A stretch of 40,230 nucleotides of DNA, from the NCBI GenBank assembly GCA_024638915.1, contig JAHEJJ010000028.1, positions 1 to 40,230 on the forward strand, given 5' to 3'. Every line of letters begins with the position of its first letter. Position 1 is the stretch's first letter. Shown in pieces: positions 7,867-17,124 of this stretch. A program made the position numbers and the translations under genes. Origin of the DNA: Robiginitalea sp. GTDB taxonomy: Bacteria > Bacteroidota > Bacteroidia > Flavobacteriales > Flavobacteriaceae. Under the pieces are notes generated by a model. That model made no database searches. It was not told where the DNA came from and saw only the letters and a list, made by a program, of their open reading frames with translations.

Positions 7867-9078
7867 TTATTCATCGATCCAAAATTCAGGCACCTCGGTA
7901 ATTCCTATCTCGGTGCAGTCCCCACAAACCCGCGGAACTACCAGATAGGGACCTTCCAGTGGCCCGGGTACGCCATTGTCGTCCAGATAACGTATGGTAT
8001 TGGCTAAGACTATATTCACCAACACACAACCCCCTTCATTAGCAAGTACCGGTGCCGATGTAATGCAAGGATTTACATAGGGAGGCAGGGGTTCTCCCGG
8101 ATAAAAATCCTCATAGTTGAAAAATATCCTTTTTTCATCGACGGTTGCTACTTCAAAAAATCCCAATACTTTTTCGTTCTCATTCGTGGTTGAGCTCACA
8201 TTTCCGTTCAAAAATCCAGGTTGTGTGCTCGAAAACAAGCTTGCGGAACCTGAAAACTGATTCAAAGTTTCATAAAAGGTAAAACTCTGGTCGGATTGTA
8301 TCAGTTGACGGACCAGAATACTATAACGATGTGAGATAATATAATCCTGGTTACTTATAAACCGTACCGGAAATCTGCTAACCCTGTCTTCATTTAAATC
8401 ATTGGTCTGAAATTGAATAATATCTGTCGAACTATCGGTTCGGTAACATGTCTGTTGTTCCGTTTCACGCGGAACCACCTTTACGGCACACCCGCCTATT
8501 TCCTCATCGGCTGCCAGGTCATCAGGCGTCCATCTTGGCGCAATAATCCTAAACGTTTCTTCGTAGGTATAGCGGTAATTGTTAGAACTACCGGTCGGAT
8601 CAAAACTATCGGCATATATGGCAATCCCGTCTATTCCGTTATTATCGATTATCCGTTCGGCATAAATACTGTCTAGCCCTGTGGTCGGGGGTAGTGCCAT
8701 AGCAGAAGAACTATAGGTGCGGCCGTCGTCGGCAGTGATGTTCAATGTATAGTTCCTTCCAGTACGGGCTCTGAATTCTGCTTCAGACCTATAAACACCT
8801 GGTTGGCTCTCTACAAAGTCGAAACGAGCGCCCTGATCGTCTAGTACCTGAACCGTAGCTCTGGTTTCTGCTTCTGGCCCCTCCTCCTCGAAGGCATAGG
8901 TCCTGCTCAATAAAATTTCCTGCGTTTTTAACTCATCGGTAATGCTGGCCTCAACCACAAGCGCACTCTCGAAAGTGATCGTTTCAGGTTCGAATTCCTC
9001 AACACATGTGGTCAAAAACAATCCGCCCAAACATATGGCGCTAAATCTCATTATTGTCTTTAACTTCTTCATTCGCAA
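7867..9078 (-). CDS. DUF4249 family outer-membrane lipoprotein
   Basis: The 403-residue product starts with a lipoprotein signal whose lipobox is LTTC (Cys25). The residues after the cysteine (VEEFEPE) are acidic, like the lipoprotein export signal that sends Bacteroidetes lipoproteins to the cell surface. The early mature part (ALVVEASITDE, then TQEILLSRTYAFE) and the later TGRNYTLNITADDGRTYSS are typical of DUF4249, a family almost always encoded with a carboxypeptidase-like TonB-dependent receptor. Several cysteines near the C-terminus (CITSAP, GGCVLV, CGDC) may form disulfides. It lies 6 nt downstream of the receptor gene, in the same operon. A substrate-capture or receptor-accessory role is inferred from context; the substrate is unknown. 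Confidence 0.85.
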   Translation of the reverse strand: MRMKKLKTIMRFSAICLGGLFLTTCVEEFEPETITFESALVVEASITDELKTQEILLSRTYAFEEEGPEAETRATVQVLDDQGARFDFVESQPGVYRSEAEFRARTGRNYTLNITADDGRTYSSSAMALPPTTGLDSIYAERIIDNNGIDGIAIYADSFDPTGSSNNYRYTYEETFRIIAPRWTPDDLAADEEIGGCAVKVVPRETEQQTCYRTDSSTDIIQFQTNDLNEDRVSRFPVRFISNQDYIISHRYSILVRQLIQSDQSFTFYETLNQFSGSASLFSSTQPGFLNGNVSSTTNENEKVLGFFEVATVDEKRIFFNYEDFYPGEPLPPYVNPCITSAPVLANEGGCVLVNIVLANTIRYLDDNGVPGPLEGPYLVVPRVCGDCTEIGITEVPEFWIDE

Positions 9079-9084
9079 TTAAAA

Positions 9085-11841
9085 TTAAAACCTGAAATTA
9101 TAGGTTATTGTAGGTATGGGGATTGCAAAAATAGAGCTTTGATAAGCTTTTATTTCACCATTCTCGGTCACAAAAAAGACCGAGAAAGGGTTGTTTCTGC
9201 CCAACACATTATAGATGGAAAAATTCCAGAAGCTATGGGCAAACTTTTTAATTTTATGATTCCCTTCCATATTGAAGCTCAGATCAAGCCTGTAGTAATC
9301 AGGGATCCTGAAAGCATTCCGGTCGCTATAAAAAACAAATTCTGAATTATTGAAATTGAAGCTACCGATCGGATAGGTCACAGGCCGACCTGTCTGATAA
9401 ACAAAATTGGCCGATGCACTAAATCGTTTGGTAAACTTATAGTTAGCTACAACACTAATATCGTGGGGTTTATCGAAGTTAGATGGAAAATATTCTCCGT
9501 TATTGACCCTTTCCTCAGGAAACTCGCTGTCGAGACGTATAAAAGAACGGGAATAGGTGTATCCCAACCAACCATTGAGGCGTCCGGCATTTTTCTTGAC
9601 CAGGAATTCTATGCCATAAGACCTCCCATCGCCTTGCAGAACTTCTGTTTCTATAGTCTCGTTCAGCAGCAGCTGGGCACCAACCTTATAGTCTAATATG
9701 TTCTCAGAACGCTTAAAATAGCTTTCGAGGCTTATCTCATAATCATTGCCGTTCACATTTTTGTACAACCCCAGGGAAACCTGGTAGGCCTCCTGTGGCT
9801 TGATATTGATGTCCGACAGTTTCCAGGTATCGGTTGGTGAAGCCGTCGTGTTGTTGGTAAGCAGATGTATATATTGGTATGCATTGTTGAAACTGGCTTT
9901 TATTGAAAAATCGTCTGCCAGGAAATACCTTGCCGATACTCGTGCTTCAGGGCCTCCATAGGTCTGAATTACTTCGTTGTTGCCAAACTGCTGAACTTCA
10001 ACAAGCGTTCCGTTATTCTTAGGAAACCCATCCTGGTAGATACGCTGTTCCGCCTCGCCCAATGCAGCATAGAACGAAAAGCGCAATCCGGCATCAATGA
10101 GGAATTTGTCGCTTACCTTAAAACTGTCGGATATAAAGATTCCTCCTTCCAGGGCCTGTTCCTGGGGAATCTCCAAAGGCGTAACAATAGATGCGGGGTT
10201 CAATGGATCGATTGCCCCTGGATTGACGCGATAATATTTCGCAGCAATACCATAATCCAATGTATGTGCCTCGCTGTGCAGATACTTCATTTTGAGTTTC
10301 AATTCGGACTCATTGATCTTATACCTTAGATCAAAATCGTTGTTGGTTTCCCCGTTGAATTCGATATTGAATTGATATTCGCTATTGGCCAGCGAAACCA
10401 CAGCGGTATTTTTCTCATTGAATTTATGATCCCATTCCAGGGAAAGCAGTCTGTTGCTAAACCGATAAAGCGAATCCGATGTAATGCTGAAGGCATCCCT
10501 GCTATAGTATCCGCTGGCCTTGAGTTCATTGTTTTCGTTCAAGGTGTGATTATACTTAGCTATCACATCATAGAAGGACGCCTGGCTATTCTTGAGCTCC
10601 GGTTCGTCCAATGAACGAAGTATCCAGTCTGAATAAGTCGCCCTGCCTCCGATTAGCAATCCTGATTTACCTTTTACAACCGGCGTCTCGAGCATTACAT
10701 TGCCCGTTACAGGGCCTATTGAAACCTCTCCCGAAAGCTTTTCCGTAGTTGCATCTTTAGTGTTAATATCAAATACCGAAGAAAGCCTTCCTCCATACTC
10801 CGCCGGGATCCCGCCTTTATAAATGCTTACATCCCCGGTGGTAAAAGGATTCAGAGCGGAAAAAATCCCAAAAAAATGAGTTGGGTTGTACAAAACCCCT
10901 TTATCGAGTAAAAATAGATTCTGATCAGCCCGTCCTCCTCTAACATTGTACCCCTGGGCACCTTCACCAGCGGTTGAGATCCCCGGAAGGGTAACTGCGG
11001 CCTTTAAGATATCTCTTTCCCCTAAAACCAATGGGATGTTCTTAATCTTCTCCACCTCAAGGACGGTTACTCCGGTGACCGCTGTGGCTACATTACGATC
11101 GGTTTCACCGCTGACCACTACCTCATCGAGCTGTGTGAAACTCTCTTCCATCTCAAAGTTTAATGTACCATTGTTGTAAATGATCACCCTTTTGCGGTTG
11201 GTCTCGATACCAAGCGATCGGGCCACAATTATATTTACACCTGCGGGCAACTCTATGCTGTAGCGCCCATCAGCGTCTGTCGTAGTTCCAAGATTGGTTC
11301 CCTGTAGAAGGATTGCGAGTTCCGGGATAGGTTTTCCTGTTTCGGTATTCCGGGCGACTCCGGAAAGGGTAAAATTTCTTCGACGATTATTTCGGGTTTG
11401 TTTGCCAATTCGTATGGTTTCTAAAGCCTGGACCTCCTCAGCCTGTTCCTCTATGACAAAAAGTGGATTGACCTCATCTTCCAGTGGTCCTCTGAACTCC
11501 TGGTCTGCCCTGCCAAAATATTCCTCCGGCAACTGATCGATAATAATATTGTTGCGGGTCAGGATCACGGAACCTTCATCGCTCAGGTAAAAATTGATCA
11601 GCGTATCTTTAAAAATAAGATCCAGCACCTCATCCAAAAGGGTGTCGTTAAAATCAGCTGTAATGCGCGTTTCTCCCAGCCATGCTTCAACATAATAGAA
11701 TTTCAGTCCGGTTATCCCTTCAATATCTAAGATCACTTCATTTAGCGGGGCATCATTGAAAGAAAGGTTAATACGCTCTTCCTGAGCATGTCCAACCGCA
11801 GAAAAAATGAGCAGTGAGCATATAAAGAAGAGTTTTCTCAT
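9085..11841 (-). CDS. TonB-dependent receptor with STN and carboxypeptidase-like N-terminal domains
   Basis: At 918 residues this is a complete outer-membrane TonB-dependent transporter. The signal peptide ends at about residue 19 (GHAQ). An STN/secretin-type domain follows (about 20-95, LNEVILDIEGITGLKFYYVE), then a linker, a carboxypeptidase-like regulatory beta-sandwich (about 155-235), the plug domain (about 240-345, with YNVRGGRADQNLFLLD and GGIPAEYGGRLSSVFDI), and a 22-strand barrel that ends in the aromatic signal YNFRF. STN domains elsewhere signal to FecR/ECF sigma pairs, but none is visible nearby. The preceding gene ends 5 nt upstream and DUF4249 and MG2-like genes follow, so the four probably act as one uptake or surface system. 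The substrate cannot be told; no glycan-utilisation (SusD) partner is present. Confidence 0.92.
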   Translation of the reverse strand: MRKLFFICSLLIFSAVGHAQEERINLSFNDAPLNEVILDIEGITGLKFYYVEAWLGETRITADFNDTLLDEVLDLIFKDTLINFYLSDEGSVILTRNNIIIDQLPEEYFGRADQEFRGPLEDEVNPLFVIEEQAEEVQALETIRIGKQTRNNRRRNFTLSGVARNTETGKPIPELAILLQGTNLGTTTDADGRYSIELPAGVNIIVARSLGIETNRKRVIIYNNGTLNFEMEESFTQLDEVVVSGETDRNVATAVTGVTVLEVEKIKNIPLVLGERDILKAAVTLPGISTAGEGAQGYNVRGGRADQNLFLLDKGVLYNPTHFFGIFSALNPFTTGDVSIYKGGIPAEYGGRLSSVFDINTKDATTEKLSGEVSIGPVTGNVMLETPVVKGKSGLLIGGRATYSDWILRSLDEPELKNSQASFYDVIAKYNHTLNENNELKASGYYSRDAFSITSDSLYRFSNRLLSLEWDHKFNEKNTAVVSLANSEYQFNIEFNGETNNDFDLRYKINESELKLKMKYLHSEAHTLDYGIAAKYYRVNPGAIDPLNPASIVTPLEIPQEQALEGGIFISDSFKVSDKFLIDAGLRFSFYAALGEAEQRIYQDGFPKNNGTLVEVQQFGNNEVIQTYGGPEARVSARYFLADDFSIKASFNNAYQYIHLLTNNTTASPTDTWKLSDINIKPQEAYQVSLGLYKNVNGNDYEISLESYFKRSENILDYKVGAQLLLNETIETEVLQGDGRSYGIEFLVKKNAGRLNGWLGYTYSRSFIRLDSEFPEERVNNGEYFPSNFDKPHDISVVANYKFTKRFSASANFVYQTGRPVTYPIGSFNFNNSEFVFYSDRNAFRIPDYYRLDLSFNMEGNHKIKKFAHSFWNFSIYNVLGRNNPFSVFFVTENGEIKAYQSSIFAIPIPTITYNFRF

Positions 11842-11846
11842 GATAG

Positions 11847-12611
11847 TTATTTGGCTTGGTTTTGAAGCAAGAGATCTTCTATTCGGTTGATCAGCGAACT
11901 CATAAAAGCGTCCATATCGCGGCTGCGCAACCTTTTATTAATCTGATAAAAATCATCCACCTCATTTTTGAATTCGGGGAAAAGGGCCGTAACATCTTTT
12001 TTCTTTTCCAGTGAACTATACTTATGTGCATAGTACAATAAGTACTGCTTTTTCTGATCTATGAATTCATAGTAAAGCGATCTTCTGTCTTTTCTTAAAA
12101 AATCGTTCTTTTGATGTTTGGCCAACAGCCTCATATTATCGTTTTGCCACAACAATTCATAGAAGCCAGAGTTGCTTGAAGACCGGGATATTTCCGTAAC
12201 GTTGACGAAAATGGTGCCGTCGATAGTGAAGGTAGACACCTTATCCTTGAACAGAAGCAAGGCGCCACCTCCCAGTTGATCTTTGAGTTTGATAAGCAAT
12301 TGATCCTCAAAAACATCGTACCGCATCGGGATATCGGTAAACATCTGGCCAGCATATATAACGCTGCCATCAAGCCATGATGAAGATTTGTAGAATTTGA
12401 TCTTATCATTAATGGTACGGTAGATCTCCTTGTATATGACACCATCATACAAAGCTGTATTTTCCAATCCAACCTGCTGATCAAACCAATTAAGATATGA
12501 ATCCTGTTGTACTACTTGCTGAGATCTTATCGGCGAGACTACCAATAGAAATAAGGCTAGAGAAGTAAAACGCAAAAGATGTGTACTGTTATGTTGAGTC
12601 AAATGAATCAA
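11847..12611 (-). CDS. Secreted protein of unknown function, first gene of the TonB cluster
   Basis: I do not recognise a named domain. The 254-residue protein starts with a signal peptide (hydrophobic core LALFLLVV, cleavage near SQ at about residue 31). The mature part is mixed alpha/beta with many Tyr, Lys and Asp residues and ends in a helical segment RIEDLLLQNQAK. There is no ATG; the frame begins at TTG 12611, while a second TTG at 12602 lies 9 nt after AAGGA and may be the real start. It sits 5 nt upstream of the TonB receptor gene, so it is probably exported and co-expressed with it. Small proteins like this often precede carboxypeptidase-like TonB receptors in flavobacteria (from memory, unchecked). 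Confidence 0.65.
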   Translation of the reverse strand: MIHLTQHNSTHLLRFTSLALFLLVVSPIRSQQVVQQDSYLNWFDQQVGLENTALYDGVIYKEIYRTINDKIKFYKSSSWLDGSVIYAGQMFTDIPMRYDVFEDQLLIKLKDQLGGGALLLFKDKVSTFTIDGTIFVNVTEISRSSSNSGFYELLWQNDNMRLLAKHQKNDFLRKDRRSLYYEFIDQKKQYLLYYAHKYSSLEKKKDVTALFPEFKNEVDDFYQINKRLRSRDMDAFMSSLINRIEDLLLQNQAK

Positions 12612-12681
12612 TCCTTAATTATCAAACAATAAAAAAGCTAAATACGACATAAGCACATTGACATATTTAGCTAATGGTTTT

Positions 12682-15075
12682 CTAAAGCGGCCTAAATATA
12701 AGTAAAGATTTGGAAGAGCCCACAATCTCCTCCTTATTCATCATCATTTTTCGGTATTCTCCTTTATTGTACAATTCGGCCTGGTCTTCATAGTGGTCGC
12801 TAAACGGATTTCCGGATTGTCCCGTCGGTAAAATACTCCATCCATTTTCAATGTTGGAGAAGTCGATCACCCTGCGGGTAGAGGGGCCGGAAAAGACCGG
12901 GTATGTTTTTATAGAATCGTACTGAAAGGCCATATTGTTGATCACTTCTCTGCTTCCGTCTATAGGGAATGGTCCTGGATTAAAAAAGGACCTAAGGGCT
13001 GCAATCTCCCCTATCGGATGCTTATGCTCAAGGATATGTAATTTACCCCAGTCCCATTGGTTGGGGTCTGTTCCGAGATCTTTATAAAGGGAATCGAAGG
13101 CCAGCCTCAGCGATCTGTTAATGATATCGGCATGTGTTTCCTTTTGATCTTTTGTACTTACATCGTCCCACCATATCGATTCTTTATCAGCCATCATCGG
13201 GGCGATGAGTCTTTTGATCAAATGGGTCTTTAAAAGTTGGGAAAAACGTTCCTGGCCCAATTCGTCTTCGAAGGTATTTTTTAAAATATAATAGATCCAA
13301 CGATGGTAAATGGAAGGTTCGTTCTGATCGACCTCATAGGAACCGTCCCATTGGTAGAGTTGGTCCAGGACCCCGGCTTCTGTCTCGTTGAGGGAATCTT
13401 TTTCAACGCTAAGCATCAATAACCTGGTGATCCCGGGATTAACAGCTGAAACGACATCGGTAACCATTTCCGCGACTTCCTCATTATTCCAACTATCCTT
13501 CGCCTCTAGCAGCTGCACGATTCTCCTCGCCCTATTTTCAGGGAGATAATAACCGGGATAAAGCTGGCCCGCTATAGAATCGGGCTGGTTATTGGCCGAG
13601 TAAACATAATTCCATGGTGGATTTACGGCTTGTGGATTTTGCTCAAAATCCAGGTAGTTCATCAGCATCGACTTATTACTGCTACCGTCCATGATCAATT
13701 TAGTATTGAGAGAATCCGGAATATCGTATAATTTGGCCGTGGCCCACCATGCGATATTCCCTTCGGCATCTCCATACATGATATTTAGGCCCGGAGCATG
13801 AATATCAGGTAAGGCCGCACTGAAGTCCTCAATATTCTTGCCATGACTCATTCGATATAAGGCTTCCAGCAGCTTGTTTTCGTACCGGGTATAGATCCAA
13901 TGAACACTTACCGGGGTCTGTCCCTTTATCTGATCTGCTATATCATTGAGAATAGGGCCATTTTTCGATTTCTTATAGGAAAAAGATACCTCCGAACTGT
14001 CTTTCACCATTATTTTTCTGTTGATCACTTCAAACGTCCGATAGCCGTCTTCTGTCCGGTATTGGTTACTATCTTTGGGATGAAGTTCTTCATAATAAAA
14101 GTTGAGATCATCATTTTCGAACATGGTAAGCCCATAGGCCAGGTTTCGGTCATGAGCCAGCAATGGATAAGGGACGCCGGCCAGATGATAGCCATATTTC
14201 TCGTAATCAGGACCGATTAGATGGGCTTCATACCATACCGAGGGTTGTGAAAAGCCTATATGGGGATCATTGGCTAGAATGACCTTCCCGTTCTTCGTTT
14301 TATCTGGCGCTATTACCCAACTATTACTTCCGATGAAAGAAGGTACCGGTAAATTCTTCATAGCCTGATGCACCGCAGAAACCATGGCCACAAGTGTTTC
14401 TTTATCTTGCTGAGGGTGATAATTTTGGATCCACTCCGTACCCGGAGCTACGGTTATCCCCAGGTCGGACAAATATTCAGATCCGAGAGTATTGTTGATA
14501 TCAGTTAGAAGCGGATCGGTTTTATGTCCCATCGCAAAACTAAAAGCCATATAACCGATGATATTATGTACGTCTTCAAGGGAAAATGGTGTTTTCTTCA
14601 CTCCTGTGAGATAGAATTCAATAGGGGTGGGTCCGTTCTCGATAAATCTATTGATCCCGGACAGATAATTATTGGCCATTATCACGCTCATATCCTCAGG
14701 ATCGAGTTGAGATACCGTTTTCTGCGTTGCAACATCAATACCGAGTGATAGAAAGAATTTATCTGTAGATACCAGGTCTCTTCCAAAAACCTCCGAAAGT
14801 CGTCCTTTGGCAATCCTCCGCAAAAGTTCCATCTGCCATAAACGGTCCTGTGCATGAACATATCCCAGTGCACGTATAGCATCTTCTTCGCTGCCTGCAT
14901 AGATATGGGGTATTCCGTATTCGTCGAAATAAACACTTACTTCTTCCTCAATGCCGGGAAATTCGATTTCTCCATCATAATCGGGCTTTAAGGATCGCAC
15001 GACAAAGTAGCCTACAATGCCTAAAACGATTAAAAGGAGTAGTAGTATCCGTAAAATTCTTTTGAAATATTTCAA
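12682..15075 (-). CDS. Penicillin acylase family Ntn hydrolase
   Basis: The 797-residue product is the right length for a penicillin acylase-like amidase, made as one precursor and cut autocatalytically. A membrane-spanning or signal segment is at 6-27, so it acts in the periplasm. The small-subunit motif GIPHIYA with GYVHAQDRLWQMELLRR is at 54-87. The processing site is GSNSW at 249-253, where Ser250 would become the N-terminal nucleophile of the large subunit, and NDPHIGF follows as in the family. Relatives hydrolyse beta-lactams, acyl-homoserine lactones or other N-acyl compounds; specificity cannot be read here. There is no ATG near the start, so TTG at 15075 is used. It lies 48 nt downstream of the dsbD-like gene, probably in its transcript. 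Confidence 0.9.
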   Translation of the reverse strand: MKYFKRILRILLLLLIVLGIVGYFVVRSLKPDYDGEIEFPGIEEEVSVYFDEYGIPHIYAGSEEDAIRALGYVHAQDRLWQMELLRRIAKGRLSEVFGRDLVSTDKFFLSLGIDVATQKTVSQLDPEDMSVIMANNYLSGINRFIENGPTPIEFYLTGVKKTPFSLEDVHNIIGYMAFSFAMGHKTDPLLTDINNTLGSEYLSDLGITVAPGTEWIQNYHPQQDKETLVAMVSAVHQAMKNLPVPSFIGSNSWVIAPDKTKNGKVILANDPHIGFSQPSVWYEAHLIGPDYEKYGYHLAGVPYPLLAHDRNLAYGLTMFENDDLNFYYEELHPKDSNQYRTEDGYRTFEVINRKIMVKDSSEVSFSYKKSKNGPILNDIADQIKGQTPVSVHWIYTRYENKLLEALYRMSHGKNIEDFSAALPDIHAPGLNIMYGDAEGNIAWWATAKLYDIPDSLNTKLIMDGSSNKSMLMNYLDFEQNPQAVNPPWNYVYSANNQPDSIAGQLYPGYYLPENRARRIVQLLEAKDSWNNEEVAEMVTDVVSAVNPGITRLLMLSVEKDSLNETEAGVLDQLYQWDGSYEVDQNEPSIYHRWIYYILKNTFEDELGQERFSQLLKTHLIKRLIAPMMADKESIWWDDVSTKDQKETHADIINRSLRLAFDSLYKDLGTDPNQWDWGKLHILEHKHPIGEIAALRSFFNPGPFPIDGSREVINNMAFQYDSIKTYPVFSGPSTRRVIDFSNIENGWSILPTGQSGNPFSDHYEDQAELYNKGEYRKMMMNKEEIVGSSKSLLIFRPL

Positions 15076-15123
15076 GATCTGTCTTTTGGACTAAAGATAG
15101 ACCTTATTGGAACATATCAAAAC

Positions 15124-17124
15124 TCAATCATCTGCAGCTGAACTCCATTCGGAATTCGTTTGTCGGTAATTTTCAAGTCCTTTTCTCAGCCAATCCCGGT
15201 AAGTCTTGCTGTCGGTATTCTGAATAGAGGTATTCAACACCTCGAGTTCTGGCGATAAGATCACATAATATGGCTGGGATGCAGCACCAAAGTTTACCGT
15301 CTGGAAGGTTCCCCATTTTTCACCTACGGTATTGATCGTCTTTACATTACCCGGTTTAAATTCGAAGTTGAATTGTTCCTTTTCCGATAAGGGGGTACGG
15401 TCATCTATATATAAGGAGATCAGTACGAAATCGTCTTTTATCAAAGGATATACATCCGGATCGCTCCAAACGGTTTCTTCCATTTTCCTGCAATTTACAC
15501 ATGCCCAGCCGGTGAAGTCGAGCAGGATCGGTTTATTCGATTCCTTTGCATGGCTGACCCCTGCCTGAAAATCCTTGAAACAATCGAAGCCCAGCGGGCA
15601 ATCTGTATTCTTATCGACCACCGAATAAAAGTCAGGCGGCGGGAAGCCGCTCAGCATTTTTAAGGAGGTATAATTCAAGGCACCCGACAGTAAATAGATC
15701 GAAAAAACGATACTTAAAAGCCCTGTACCTTTCCTAAGGATAGATATTTTAGATTGTTTAGGCTCATGTGGAAACCGAATAAAGCCCAACAGATAAAAAG
15801 CCAGAAGAAGGAAAAGCAAGATCCATATTCCTAAAAAGACCTCTCGCTTTAAGATTCCCCAACTTCCTACCAGATCTGCATTAGAAAGGAATTTAAACGC
15901 CAGTGCCAGTTCCAAAAAACCTAAAAACACCTTTACGGTATTCATCCATGATCCGGATTTAGGGATCGAATTTAACCATGAAGGGAAAAGTGCAAATAGA
16001 CCAAATGGTAAGGCCAGCGCCAATCCAAATCCGGTCATCCCGGCACTTAAATTAGTGGCTACATCACCAATTGATAAGGCCGTGCTACCCAGTAAACCTC
16101 CCAGGATCGGGCCTGTACAGGAGAAAGAAACGATGGCCAGGGTTACCGCCATAAAAAAGATCCCTAAAACTCCTCCTGCTCTTGAAGACGCTGCATCCAT
16201 TTTATTAGCCCAAGAGTTGGGCAGTGTGAGTTCGTAGTAGCCAAAGAATGAAAAGGCGAAAAACACAAAAATGAGGAAGAAAAAAATATTGATCCAAATA
16301 TTGGTTGCGATAGTATTAAGAATTTGAGAGTCTATGGTATCAAAAGCATGGAAGGGCAAGCTCAATAGGAAATAAATAAGCACAATACAGAAGCCATAAA
16401 AAATGGCATTCGCCACCCCTCTGCTCTTATTTTGAACCCGCTTTGTGAAAAACGATACGGTCAGCGGTATCATTGGAAACACGCATGGAGTGAGTAGCGC
16501 GATAAGACCGCCAACAAATCCCAAACCAAATATGGTCCAAAGGCCATTTTTGGATTTAGGGTCAAACCCATCATAACCCGTAAGCATTTCTTTATTTTTC
16601 AAATCGAGTTTGAGGGAATTACCGAGCAGAACACTACTGGCATCTACTGTTTTCTTATCCGCGGCAACCATCGTACCATCGAGTGATATATGAAAGTCTA
16701 TTTCCATAGGAATACAAACCTCTTTGCACACCTGGTAAAATAAATTAACGTTAAGCTGATTGAGTTTTGGAGAAAGACGCTTTATTTTTTGGATAAACAA
16801 GGCCTCCTTTTTAAAAAAGGTCTCTTCAACTCCGAATATCTCGCTAAAAGCCTTTTGAGTTAGACCTTCTTCTGTGCTGCCCACTAATTCGTAACCCTGG
16901 CCTGCATTTTCGAAGCTAAACTCACTGGGCAAGGACCCTCCTTCTGCGGTGTATTGCGAATATACATGCCATCCTTCCAGAATCTTACCCCTAAAAACCA
17001 GTTCATATCCGCCATCACCCAAATCCCGGACCTCATGGGTCCATTGCACCGGATCGTCCTCTGTCTGTGCAGTGCCGTATATCCAGGTAAACGATGCTAA
17101 AAAAAAGAGTAAGACAGACTTCAT
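15124..17124 (-). CDS. dsbD: DsbD-like thiol:disulfide interchange protein
   Basis: The 666-residue protein carries all three modules of DsbD, which passes electrons from cytoplasmic thioredoxin across the inner membrane to periplasmic disulfide and c-type cytochrome maturation pathways. After a signal peptide (about 1-19), the N-terminal periplasmic domain has the cysteine pair Cys133 and Cys137 (VCKEVC). The membrane core of about eight helices (195-490) has Cys214 in LTPCVFPMIP and Cys336 in SFSCTGP. The C-terminal thioredoxin domain has CVNC (Cys542 and Cys545) in FTGWACVNCRKME. No key residue is missing. Its ATG overlaps the tilS stop by one base (TAATG), a sign of translational coupling. 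Confidence 0.92.
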   Translation of the reverse strand: MKSVLLFFLASFTWIYGTAQTEDDPVQWTHEVRDLGDGGYELVFRGKILEGWHVYSQYTAEGGSLPSEFSFENAGQGYELVGSTEEGLTQKAFSEIFGVEETFFKKEALFIQKIKRLSPKLNQLNVNLFYQVCKEVCIPMEIDFHISLDGTMVAADKKTVDASSVLLGNSLKLDLKNKEMLTGYDGFDPKSKNGLWTIFGLGFVGGLIALLTPCVFPMIPLTVSFFTKRVQNKSRGVANAIFYGFCIVLIYFLLSLPFHAFDTIDSQILNTIATNIWINIFFFLIFVFFAFSFFGYYELTLPNSWANKMDAASSRAGGVLGIFFMAVTLAIVSFSCTGPILGGLLGSTALSIGDVATNLSAGMTGFGLALALPFGLFALFPSWLNSIPKSGSWMNTVKVFLGFLELALAFKFLSNADLVGSWGILKREVFLGIWILLFLLLAFYLLGFIRFPHEPKQSKISILRKGTGLLSIVFSIYLLSGALNYTSLKMLSGFPPPDFYSVVDKNTDCPLGFDCFKDFQAGVSHAKESNKPILLDFTGWACVNCRKMEETVWSDPDVYPLIKDDFVLISLYIDDRTPLSEKEQFNFEFKPGNVKTINTVGEKWGTFQTVNFGAASQPYYVILSPELEVLNTSIQNTDSKTYRDWLRKGLENYRQTNSEWSSAADD

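Noticed and set aside
9139-11536. Several plus-strand ORFs of 60-80 codons opposite the TonB receptor gene
   Set aside because: They mirror the receptor's codon pattern, lack ribosome sites and encode no known motif.
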